A stretch of 64,000 bases of DNA from Isochrysis galbana (lineage: Eukaryota; Haptophyta; Isochrysidales; Isochrysidaceae), in NCBI GenBank assembly GCA_018136815.1, contig CM030931.1, positions 795,511 to 859,510 on the forward strand, given 5' to 3'. How positions within the stretch are numbered: the stretch's first letter is position 1; each line of letters starts with the position of its first letter. Below the pieces are notes generated by a model that was not told the DNA's origin, did no database searches, and worked only from the letters and a program-made list of their open reading frames with translations. A program made the position numbers and the translations under genes. Shown here piece after piece: positions 1-9,452 of this stretch.

Positions 1-49
1 AACTCCCCGCCCTCCTGAGTCTCTCCCCCCCTCGCTCCCCTTCCTTCAG

Positions 50-3000
50 GTGGGCGAGCTCGACGCAGCCATCCGCAATCGGCACAACAAGGTCCTCGAG
101 ACGGTCCTATCATCAGAGTCGGGAGCCCCCGTCTTCTGCCTCGTCTACGTGCTGCCCTTGCAGTATCACGCTGGGCCGCGCGTTGGCTCTGTCGCCGTGT
201 GCATCCTCAATGTCCACTCGTCCCTGCCACTGCTTCAGCGGCACGTCGATCAGCACCCAGGGATGCAGGAGTGCGACCTCTACACCTTCCTCCGGCTCTC
301 GCTCCTCAATCTGCTGGTGACGGACCCTTCGGCGGCACCGGCCAATCCGCAGCTCCGCAACCCGATCGTCTTCGCCTCATCGGGCTTTGGCGCAATGTGC
401 GGGTGCGCACCGCACGAGGTCCTCCACGTTAACTGCCGGTTCCTGCAGTCTAAGGCCTTCCTGGAGCTTCCGCCTGGCTCGGAGACCCGCGACGCCGACA
501 CGGCGACCCAAGAGGCTGAGCGGGCTTTCCAGATCGCCGCACAAGCGCACATGTCGCACGCACTCGACGCACAGCAGGAGTCATTGACGTTTGTCCAAAA
601 TTTCCGCAAGGATGGAACCCAGTTCGGAAATCTACTCTTCATGACACCCATCCGCGCTCGCCGCTCCCCCGATGGCTCTTCTGGTGGTGTCCTGTTCTGG
701 ATTGGAGTCCAACACCCCGTCATCGGCTCGGCTGCCCAGCGCGCCAACATGGCCGTCGGCAGCCTGGTCGAGAAGGAGATGGTTGATTTTGACTCCACGC
801 TGCGAACGACACGCCAAGCACTACAAGCGCTGCAGCTGCAGGAGCTTTACGGAGCCTTTGCTGCATCCTCACAGCTGTCGGCGGTGTCCATCTACGCCGT
901 TGATGGGGGGACCGCGCTTGACGTGCCAACCTCCATATGCCGCCTGTGCGAGCAGAAGGTGAACACACGACACCACGCTCCCTTGAAGCCAACTATCGTG
1001 CTGGAGCTCGCTCTACGCATTTGCGTTCAATGATCCCCCCTCCCCCCCGCACTCTGCCAGGTGGTTGCCTCACAACTCCATTCGCACTCGCACTACTGCA
1101 ACATCGTGATGCAATGCAAGGCGCTCGCCACATCGTGCGACGAGACGCTCACGCGCATCGCCACGAGGCTCAACGCTGTTGCCAACACGTCACATCTCTT
1201 CGGGTCTGCTGGCACGCAGGTAATACGTCGCCCAGATCGCCGAGCTACTGATGACACCGACGGATTCCACCGTCTGAACTCACGATCGAGAGCATCCCAG
1301 CGGCACATCCCCATGCATTTACATTAGCCAATGCTGCTGCTAACCACGGCTCCCCTTGCCCACCCTCTCAGGCGGCTATGCTGCTCGAGGCCCTGCGTGG
1401 CTACACCCTCGTCCTTGCGTCAATCACTGCCGGCTCCCAGGCGCTGCCTCTCCTCTCCTCGCTTCCACCGAAAATCGACGAACTCGTCTCTGCCGCGCGC
1501 GTTTCACCATCCACTGCATCCGTCTGGAACGACATCAAGGTTTGCGTTTCACCCGTCAGCAATGCTACCCAGACGGCTGCTTCCATGGCTGCGCACGCCC
1601 AAAGCACCGTTCTATGGGCTCAAAGCAGATGCTTGGCGCGGTGATTCGAAACCCCATCCCTCCTAGCCATGTGTTAATAAGCCTCGATGCCACGGGCTAA
1701 TCTAGCCTCCGCGCCCTTGCTCATAGGCTGCCGGCGCTCGCAAGTTGGCCGCCCTGCAGCATGGCATGCAATGGGTCACGGAGCTGCAGACAACCATCGT
1801 TCAGCAACCTGCTGCGGACCCGCTTGCCATCGGCCAGCCGCCTACGCTCGCCGACTTCGAGATGGTCCGCGAGATCCAGCGCGGTTCGCACGCTGCAGTG
1901 TGGCTCGTGCGCAAGCGCCAGACTAACGACGAGTTCGCAATGAAGGTCATCGACAAAAATCGTGGGAGACTTCACCGTCTCACTACGGAACGCAAGGTGG
2001 GATGCACCACCTCACCGTCATCCGTTTCTCTTAAGTTCAACTCTCCAATTCTTTCATACTCCACAATGACCTTGCCCCATTGTAACCTTTGTCGTAGGTT
2101 CTCTTCTCTTGTCAGTCAACATTTGTGGTCACCGTCTTCTTCGCATTCGAGGATGCAGACCGCCTTCATCTCGTCATGGAATGCCTTGCGTCGGATGCAA
2201 AGCATCTCCTACAAAGGCGCGGTGTCCTTGAGGAGCGGCAGGTGAGTCCCGCGCCCATCATCCTCCCAGGTGCCCGATGCTCATTGGATGTCTGCTGGGA
2301 CAACTCGGGCATTAGCGCACTGATTTGCCCCTGTTCGGTCACTTCTCAGCCCTTTCAATTCCCTTCAGGTTATCTCCTTGATGGCCGACACCTGCCTCGG
2401 GCTCGAGCACCTGCACGCTTGCGGGATCATCCACCGCGACCTCAAGCCAGAGAACATGCTCCTCACGTGTGAAGGTCGTGTAAAGCTTGCCGACTTCGGG
2501 CTCTCCCAGCTGCTCCAGGTAGGAGCAGTGTGGGGGAACCTGTGGGAGAAGTTCCCATCGGACTGCACAATGCCTACCACTCCATTGCTCGCCTATTTGA
2601 TTTTGACATCCGCGATTCCTCCTCCCGCTCTCCGCCCCGCCTTGTCCTGCACCGACCACCCACCCCAACGCGATGATCTCTGCCTTCTAGGGTGCCATCA
2701 CTGACCGCTCCGATGAGGAGGTTGCTCGCGACCCATCGATTGTGGGCACCCCGTACTACATGGCCCCCGAAGTCATTCGCGGCAAAGCGCGTGGCTACGA
2801 GGCGGCGGCCGACTGGTGGTCGTACGGTGCGATCACTTATGAGCTCCTCACCGGATTCACGCCGTTCCAGGTAATGCATGGTTCCAGATTCGACCTGCCT
2901 AAGTGGTCTCTTGCCTGCTGAGTATGCTTTAGCTAAGCCCAAGCATACCGCCTCTTGCTTAAACGTCCACCTGAGCCATGATGTTGCCAATCATTCTGCT

Positions 3001-3538
3001 GTCATTTCGCTCACAGGGCTCCAAAGTTGCCGAGATTTACCGCGCCATTCTCTCGTTGACTTTCGCCTGCCCTCCCGCTCGTTGCGCGATTTCTCCTGAG
3101 GCGGCAGATCTGATTGCGCGTACGCTTACGCCGAATCCACGGCAACGGCTTGCAGGGGGGCCGGCGATCATGGCCCATCCGTTCTTCGCAGGGGTGGACT
3201 GGGTCGTTCACTCCGCTCCGGGCGGGTCGCGCGAGGCCCGTCTGCAGCAGGCCCAAAATCAACCTACGATGCAGGCTCTCGAGGCCATGGGCCGTGCTCT
3301 ACGCGGCTCTACGCGCTCCACTCAACTCGCAATGACCGCGGGCTCCAACGCCTATCGCTCGCTGGAGAAGTACTCAGGAACTGGCTCTGCGGCTTCCGCG
3401 GCATCGACTCACCTCGAGCTCGGGACCGTCCTCTCGTCTCTGAATCCGGAGGACCATGATGCGCATCTCGACAATCTAAGCGCACTGAACGACAAGGTGG
3501 TCTCGCTCAGCCAGCCGTACCCGGGACGAGTTCGCTGA
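50..3538 (+). CDS. LOV-domain AGC-type Ser/Thr protein kinase (5' end outside window)
   Basis: Likely a blue-light-regulated kinase of the IRE/Rim15/MAST type. Exons read 50-958, 1061-1219, 1372-1539, 1727-1996, 2098-2241, 2369-2518, 2691-2870, 3017-3538, giving 833 visible residues; an acceptor at 48-49 shows the gene starts further left. The first exon holds a LOV core with the photoadduct cysteine (VNCRFLQ, Cys codon 434-436), the flavin-contact Asn residues in QNFRKDG and NLLFMTPI, and the Gln of IGVQ. After a helical linker comes the kinase: FAMKVID lysine, ER of helix [14 protein letters not shown], activation-loop [10 protein letters not shown], then an HPFF tail. The glycine loop is poor (IQRGSHAAV). 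DFG is intact, unlike the DFD usual in phototropins, so this is not a standard phototropin. The acceptor at 2097 was chosen because it gives the normal length between helix C and strand 4. Confident for both domains; light regulation is inferred. Confidence 0.88.
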
Positions 3539-5114
3539 GGCCACAAGGCTGCTCACCACCCACCTTCCACGATGAAACCGGCAGTGGGCGTCAGGCTAGA
3601 GCGCGCTTAAGCACTCAGCCCCGTTCCTGCAAGCCTCGACGGCACGTCTTCTGAATCAGAGTATGCCACTCGATGTGAAAGATGCGGGGTGGCAACTGTG
3701 GGTTTGTTGTCAATACTCGCTTGCTTCTTCATTAACGTTTGCGACGATCGATCCTTTATCCCCCCCTCTCGCATTGTGGTCACCTGCGCCACCGAGGCCG
3801 AAGTCTGATTCCGATCTCCATGTTCCCCTGCATGCAACCTGCATGCCTTGCCCCTAGTGCCCACCTACATGCCATCGCCGTAGCTCCGACCCCGGACGGC
3901 GGTGTCAGCTCGCAGCCGATGGATCAGCGATTGATGCGGCGCGTCAATAGGTTTACGTCCGCTGCGTAGTGTCAAAGACAAATCTCCAGTACCAACACTT
4001 CCGCGCCGCCGGTTTCATGCTCTAATGCCACCGGCTGGAGCCAGCGCTCCGGGGCCTCCCATGTCATTGTTCAAATCTTTGTCAAGGCCACTCTTGTGAC
4101 CTCATTGTGAAAGTGATGTTTCCCCTTTTCCACCTTTTCATCCGCCATCATGCTAGCGACGCGCCATTCACTGTCTAGATCCCCACGCGGCGGCCACACT
4201 TACTCCCGAAGCGATGCCAATCTGCTCGCCGCCTCAATCGGCTGCCACATCAGAGTGACCATGAGGTCTGACTGACCTAGACCGGCCATACCGAAATCTT
4301 GCAGTCGCCATTGAGATCGGATTTGCCCCGCTCACGCTGCCCGTCGAGAGAAGTGCGGAAATCAGGCGAGGTCACCCATTTCTTCGATGTCTACCTTCGG
4401 AGGGGCACGAGCGAGATCAAACAAAAGCTCCATCGCGTCAAATGTCCATAGTGAATGGCGATATCCAGCGGTGGCAAGAGTAGTAATGCAGTGAAATTTG
4501 GGCTGATGGGCCCCTTCGTGTTTGTGCTGTTTTATGACGGGGTAGAAGGGCGAGCCCGCTCGTTCACCAGGCTGCTACTGCGTCGGCTTTCTCATGGTGC
4601 GCGTCCTCAGCATCCGCATGAGTAGGCCGCTGACCAAGATTGTACATACTATTGTGGCGCCACGCCCGGGCGCATGCATATTTGCTGCCGCGGCGCACGT
4701 GCACAAGTATGCGCATGCCCTCTTTCTTGCCACTCTCTACTCCGTCTGTGCTACCACCCGATGCATGCTGCGCCTGCCACGATAGACTGTGCGCGATGTG
4801 CTCAATAATAATATACTAGCTACCTCCGACCTCAAAAGCCCGTACATGTATGCTGAAAATTTTTACTCTTCACTCATTAATATTCTCGGCCCGCGCGCGC
4901 AGCCTTGGGCTCACTACTCGCTATCGAAAGGCCACTTCTTCAAGAACTTCTCTTACACGCACGCATTCAATGGACCCCCACGTCCCCGGCCCATTCGCCC
5001 GCCATCAGGCGGCTCCCCTTGAGAGGCGAAGCACCTTTGTTTGGAGGTGGCTGCATGTCGCGGTTGCTTTGAAGGTAGGCTGCGTTTAAGTGACTCATCC
5101 AAACGCAATTCCCC
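3539..5114. other. intergenic stretch, no gene recognised
   Basis: About 1.6 kb of mixed-composition DNA after the kinase stop codon. Open frames here are short and lack family features or sensible splice signals. I see no RNA gene or mobile element. Confidence 0.5.
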
Positions 5115-5134
5115 AACTAAGTTTATACTTGGTT
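5115..5134 (+). repeat. terminal motif of a dispersed repeat (stub copy)
   Basis: The near-palindrome AACTAAGTTTATACTTGGTT recurs at 34074-34093 and, inverted with one change, at 62869-62888. At the other two sites it marks the edge of a long non-coding dispersed repeat. Here the similarity stops after about 21 bp, so this looks like a bare terminus or an excision remnant. Confidence 0.55.
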
Positions 5135-5180
5135 GCGATGGAGGGCGCCGCCGCGACTCCCCTCTCCTTCGAGCCCCCCG

Positions 5181-5249
5181 CCCTTCCTCCTGCCCTTCCT
5201 CCTGCCCTTCCTCCTGCCCTTCCTCCTGCCCTTCCTCCTGCCCTTCCTC
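5181..5249 (+). repeat. 12-bp minisatellite CCCTTCCTCCTG, five units and a partial sixth
   Basis: Five perfect head-to-tail units (5181-5240) and a partial sixth. The unit is a multiple of three, so all frames stay open and encode Pro/Leu or Cys/Pro/Ser repeats. It lies just upstream of the small putative gene. Confidence 0.9.
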
Positions 5250-5292
5250 ACCTACTACCCAACGTTGTCTTCTTCCTTGCTCGTCCATCGAA

Positions 5293-5947
5293 ATGCTCAT
5301 GCAGACACCGGTCACCACGAGCGCTGCATCGCCAGGCGCTCACTCCAACCATTTTCAACTCGAAGAGCGCTCCCAGACTTCCACCAAGCGGAAATGCACC
5401 CAGGAGGGAACCGACTCCAGTGTCGAGCCCGCGGTCAAGCGAACTCTCACGCCGTACACCCAGAGTGCACACACCGTCGCTCTCGACGTTCTCATCAAGA
5501 GCGCCATCCTACTCGATGACCCTGACCATGACATGGAACTGGTGTTCGAGGCCAAAAAGCAGGAATTGCTCCAACGTTTCCCCATGGCTCACCCCAGCCA
5601 GGGTACAGCGGTTCCTCTCGCTCATCCAGAAAGCACCCCCCCACTCTTGTCCAATCTTCTACCAACTGCAATTCATCGTCGCAGCAGTCGAATGCCAGCC
5701 AGATGTGCGCTTTCACTCAAGTAGCCTCCCGCTGCTCATGGAAGCTATTCTGATGGTCATGCTTTCCAATATACTCGGCAACTGCCCCCCCTCGTCTCGC
5801 TTGCGCCCCATGTGGCATTGGACTGGGCAATCGTCGAAAGTGAACATATTGAGCGTCGGCCTTCCTGAACAGGAGAGCATTGCAAGCCTCTTCCGACAGC
5901 TGGGCGTAGACCTCGTCGAAGAGAAGCCGCCCTGGGCAAGGGACTGA
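5293..5947 (+). CDS. unrecognised small gene, probably two exons
   Basis: From the ATG at 5293 the frame reads a Ser/Thr/Lys-rich start (KRKCTQEG, a possible basic nuclear signal) and then a helical stretch with LIKSAILLDDPDHDMELVFEAKKQELLQRF, which looks like real protein. A second frame ending at 5947 carries another protein-like helix with SIASLFRQLGVDLVEEK. The frames could be joined by an intron between about 5600 (CAG/GGTACAG) and 5692 (GTCGCAGCAG), but the boundaries are guesses. No known family recognised. Confidence 0.3.
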
Positions 5948-6211
5948 AGTGCGCGGCGGTGAGCATTTCTTTCTATTTTTGGCACAGCGTGACCATGCGT
6001 GCCCGTAGCATCTTGTTTCTCTAGAAGTGTGAGGTATCACCAGGTAGAAATGCCTGAATAATTCCTCCAATGAGTATTATTAGCACAAATATGAGCACAA
6101 AGCTAATCATGATACCCATGGGTACAATGCCGAATACCCAATTTTACTACAGAATGTGTTATTTTACGGTGTGTGCGAAAAGTTTTTTACCCGTGACATG
6201 GCAACACTACG
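5948..6211. other. AT-richer spacer before the transposase relic
   Basis: This stretch is clearly less GC-rich than the flanks. It probably belongs to the transposon whose coding relic follows. No terminal inverted repeat could be matched by eye. Confidence 0.3.
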
Positions 6212-6472
6212 ATGGATATCAGGGCGCGTGGAGCAATCACGTCCGCTGTAAATTCTCTACTACCTATCACCGGTGGTAGACCAAGAGCTGACTTGAACCA
6301 GATGTTGGACAGGATGTGTCATATTTTGTGGACTGGAGCGCCATGGAGGTCGCTGGGATCGGGATACAGCACGGTGCATGGCACGTTCATGAAATGGAGC
6401 AGAATAGGTGTATTTGAGACCGCATACCTCGCATCTCTTGCATCCTCAGCGTTCAATGGATCGATGGTGTGA
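6212..6472 (+). pseudogene. IS5-type transposase N-terminal domain (DUF4096) relic
   Basis: The frame carries the DUF4096 signature: GRPRADLNQMLDRM, then ILWTGAPWRSLG, then a TVHGTFMKWSRIGVFE block. These match the GRPR, tG-pWRdLP and f-rWrr-Gvwe pattern of the IS5/IS1182 transposase N-terminal helical domain, known in eukaryotes from IS5-like transposons such as ISL2EU/PIF-like elements. The frame stops at 6472 and the DDE catalytic domain is absent. Sequence from another protein family follows at once in a different frame, so this is a broken copy. Confidence 0.7.
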
Positions 6473-6479
6473 AACCCGG

Positions 6480-6965
6480 AAGGCGATGAGTGCGCTGGCT
6501 CGCATAGCGGACCGAGTATGGGGGATCAAGAAGAGGAAGGAGGGTGAGCCTCGCGTGCCGAACAACGAAAAGAAGAGAACTATCGTGCTGATAGGAGATG
6601 GGTCATTCGCGGACACTTTCCCAAAGAAAAAGTTTGTGCGCGCACTCGCGTCGCGCGGGTTGACGATTGTGCTCGACGAGTACAACACTTCTTCGATGTG
6701 TCCCTGCGGGGAATCCAAACTGCAGGACACTGCGGCGATCTTTCAGGTCGCATCTGATGACGCTCCACGTCGCCCTCGGTGCCACAAAGCAGCCGAGCAC
6801 GAAGGACCATGTCACGTGATGTCTACCTTTCTTCTGAACCAGCTCGATACCGACCGTGATGAACTAGCTTGCATGCAAATGCTGCTTGCTGGGTATGAAG
6901 GGTTGTGTCACGGAACTAGACCGAAGTGTCTGTGCTCAGGCGCATGGAGGAAGGGGCGTCTGTAG
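6480..6965 (+). pseudogene. Fanzor/TnpB-like nuclease, C-terminal RuvC remnant
   Basis: About 160 residues that resemble the end of Fanzor, the eukaryotic relatives of IS200/IS605 and IS607 TnpB. Visible in order: a basic segment, TIVLIGDGSF, a helix ending ALASRGLTIV, the RuvC-II-like block LDEYNTSSMCPCG (6672-6710) with its Glu and a CxC zinc-knuckle half, a second Cys/His cluster, and the RuvC-III-like block DRDELACMQML (about 6852-6884), matching the nRDvNAa-Ni pattern. The N-terminal half, including the RuvC-I Asp, is missing. It sits right after the DUF4096 relic, as a passenger nuclease would. Family assignment is from motif pattern only. Confidence 0.6.
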
Positions 6966-7100
6966 TGAAATGGTGTTTTGTGTCCGCTTAGCGTTTTCGT
7001 ACATAACGTTAATACAACACGGCGCGAATAGCGCGGGGTGGTGGAGAGACGCCTGGGAAGAGGACTCTGGAGTTTCCCCCTCCCGCGGTATGCACACGCC

Positions 7101-7560
7101 TTAGGGGTACGCATAGGGAAAAAGTTGACATGCGCACGCACGGCGCCCCCGCGGGGGGGGCCGATGCACATCGCGCCGTGCCCACGCACGGCGTGCACAA
7201 TGTGATTGCAAGTCATCACACGTGCTGCGCAACGAAACATCTCTTATATGGCTACTTTACGTAAATGTGGGCCTTAGGGGTACGCATAGGGAAAAAGTTG
7301 ACATGCGCACGCACGGCGCCCCCGCGGGGGGGGCCGATGCACATCGCGCCGTGCCCACGCACGGCGTGCACAATGTGATTGCAAGTCATCACACGTGCTG
7401 CGCAACGAAACATCTCTTATAGGCTACTTTACGTAAACGTGAGCCTTAGGTACGCATAGAGAAAAAGTTTGGAATGCGCACGCACGGCGTCTCCGCGGGG
7501 GGACCGATGCACATCGCGCCGTGCCCATAATTACAAGTAATCACAGGTGCCATGGGCAAA
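7101..7560 (+). repeat. tandem 172-bp satellite, two near-identical units and a degraded third
   Basis: Units start at 7101, 7274 and 7445 with the shared start TTAGGGGTACGCATAGGG. The first two are almost identical. The third is shorter and diverged. Inside each unit GCACGCACGGCG and CGCCGTGC are inverted around a C/G tract, so each unit can fold. The array lies just past the Fanzor relic and may be the non-coding end of that transposon. Confidence 0.85.
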
Positions 7561-7767
7561 TAATGTAGTTGTCCACACAGGGGAAAATCGCCGACACGGC
7601 GCCCCCGGGGGGGGGGGGGGAGGACACGCGCCGCGGGAAAGCAGGGAAAATAAGTTGAGTCTGCATTTAATTTTAAAATAACGCTCTATATACAACTGTG
7701 GACATTCGATCGCTCAATTCGACTGATGTCCCACAATTGACGGAACGACACCTTAGGAGCTTCCAAA
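7561..7767. other. spacer with G-homopolymer
   Basis: Unique-looking sequence with a 12 to 14-base G run near 7610. No gene seen. Confidence 0.4.
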
Positions 7768-8390
7768 GTTCCAAAGGACCTCTGAGAGCAGGCCATGGCG
7801 CACCGCATGGCGACGCGCCGCGGGGAGAGCGCTGGGTGAGAGTGGAGAGAGGGAGAGGGGGGGTTTGCAACCCCCCCCCCCCATGGAGTGCGGTGAGAAA
7901 CGGGCCCCGTTTGCGTTAGCAAACGGGCGGAGAGGGGAGGCTGGCGACAGGAGGGAGATGGGAAGGGAGTGTGGCTCAAGACGTCTTGGGATACCCTCGT
8001 GGCAGGTATCTCGGGGCGCAGTCACTTATTTCTCGAGGACTGCTCGCGGCGCGAGCTGTTAAGGCCGTTCTTCTTCACGACGGGAGGTTCTTCCCCCCCC
8101 CCCCCCGGTGCTTTTTCCAGGTGAGTCGCCCGACGTCCCGACGTAGGTCGGTCCGCCTCACTGGGGTTTCCCTCATTGTTACTTGTGGGGAGTTAGAATG
8201 GGAGCGGGGGGTTTGCGAGGGGGGAGGTTTGAAGGGATGCATATGTGGTATGTGTCTATGGCCCACCAGCACACGTCAATGTCGGCAAGGTGTACGGGCG
8301 TACGGGCAAGTGCGCTGAGGGGTGTCGTGATAGTACCAGGGGCTAGTGGGAGTAGTAGTACTCACGCTCAGATGTTTTATTATTAATTAT
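7768..8390 (+). repeat. dispersed non-coding repeat, family A, copy 1
   Basis: Matches 15117-15687 along its whole length. Shared landmarks: CTCTGAGAGCAGGCC at the start, ACGGGCCCCGTTTGCGTT, CTCGAGGACTGCTCGCGGCG, a C-homopolymer, CGACGTAGGTCGGTCCGC, and the end CACGCTCAG followed by a TTTATTATTA tail. No coding potential. Probably a non-autonomous transposon or retroelement piece. Confidence 0.8.
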
Positions 8391-8600
8391 ATGTTTTACG
8401 ATAGTGGCCCATTCACACTGAGCCATAGCGGGAAATCTCGATAGTATTACCCACAATTGATCAGGAGGCACAATATTGGGGTGCAGGCGCTCCAGTCCAA
8501 CATCGCTTCGTTGCCAACACCTCCGGCTGTGAAAAAAATAGTGAAATTCACACTGCGATATCACCATACATCTTGGCAAAGTGCAATGCGGTGGTTGTCT
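8391..8600. other. 3' flank of the DUF1995 gene
   Basis: Moderately AT-rich sequence downstream (on the minus strand) of the plastid-protein gene. It probably holds its 3' UTR. No motif recognised. Confidence 0.3.
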
Positions 8601-9452
8601 CTAAACTCCCCAACCGTCTTGTTCTCGTTGATTTGGTGGATTCCTCTCCATGCGACTTTCTCCATCTGCTGAATACCTGAGCTTGGCCCGACGATTCTCA
8701 TCAGCAAGCATGTCGGCAACGATTGGTTTACCCACGCTCTCGTGTGCCAGAGCGACGGCGTTTCCGATCTCAGGCCACAGCGCATCCCTGCGATAAACTT
8801 CCCAGTCTCCTGGATACGCGCGCCGTACAGCGACGGTATCGCCGGCTGCAGGTCCCTCTGCAACCGCATAGAAAAAGGCTTCGAAAAAGTCGGCCATGAA
8901 CATGGGCCGGACTGGTCGCATCGGGCGCGGAGAGAGTACTAGAGCCTCGAGATCCGCATTGAGCATGATGACTGGCCTCTCGTTGGCTCTGAGAAGCAGA
9001 GTCTGCACTGATTCGAGCACGTATGCATCAGGCTCGTCCTCCGGTCTGCGGAGACCAAGCTCCGCTCTGTTGCAAGGTGCGATGAGAACGAGCACATCCT
9101 CCTCTTCATCCAACGTGTCAAAGCCAAAGACCGAACAGCTCACATCTATTGTCGCAGAACTGGGATCCCCAACCGCGTCCGGGACGTCGCGCATGCATGC
9201 TCTCCATGCGGCAAGCATTGCACGGGGCACGAACACTCGGCAAGCAGTCCCATTGGCCTCGAGCTGCGAGACTAACTCCCTCGCAGTGGGCAGGAGAGGG
9301 GGTGTAGGCAGTGTGAGCTGCAGGCGCGAGCGGCCGCTCTCAAGCGCAGCCAGCGCGGCGTGTGTCGCCTGTGCCGCCGTCTCCGCCACTCCAACGGGCA
9401 GCGGCATCACCATCGAGGCGAGGCAGAGCGAAGGGAGCAGCGCAGGCAGCAT
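8601..9452 (-). CDS. DUF1995 (LPA3-like) plastid protein
   Basis: A 283-residue single-exon protein from the ATG at 9450-9452. The start MLPALLPSLCLASMVM is a hydrophobic signal, fitting a targeting presequence. The body follows the DUF1995 pattern: SRLQLTLPTPP, a CRVFVPRAM strand, VLVLIAPCNRAELG, RPVIMLNADLE, a hydrophobic FMADFFEAFFYAV, then VRRAYPGDWEVYRR near the end. In plants, LOW PSII ACCUMULATION 3 of this family assists photosystem II assembly; that role here is inference. An upstream in-frame Met at 9597-9599 would add a Ser/Pro-rich low-complexity leader and is less likely. A GT at about 8665 could mark an alternative 3' splice, so the last 25 residues are uncertain. Confidence 0.78.
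   Translation of the reverse strand: MLPALLPSLCLASMVMPLPVGVAETAAQATHAALAALESGRSRLQLTLPTPPLLPTARELVSQLEANGTACRVFVPRAMLAAWRACMRDVPDAVGDPSSATIDVSCSVFGFDTLDEEEDVLVLIAPCNRAELGLRRPEDEPDAYVLESVQTLLLRANERPVIMLNADLEALVLSPRPMRPVRPMFMADFFEAFFYAVAEGPAAGDTVAVRRAYPGDWEVYRRDALWPEIGNAVALAHESVGKPIVADMLADENRRAKLRYSADGESRMERNPPNQREQDGWGV

Noticed and set aside
5041..5292. Extension of the small gene upstream through the Cys/Pro/Ser repeat
   Set aside because: The extension is a minisatellite reading equally open in three frames; the ATG at 5293 begins the protein-like part.
7101..7440. CRISPR-like array
   Set aside because: The repeats are 172-bp head-to-tail units with no spacers between short repeats, and the genome is eukaryotic.
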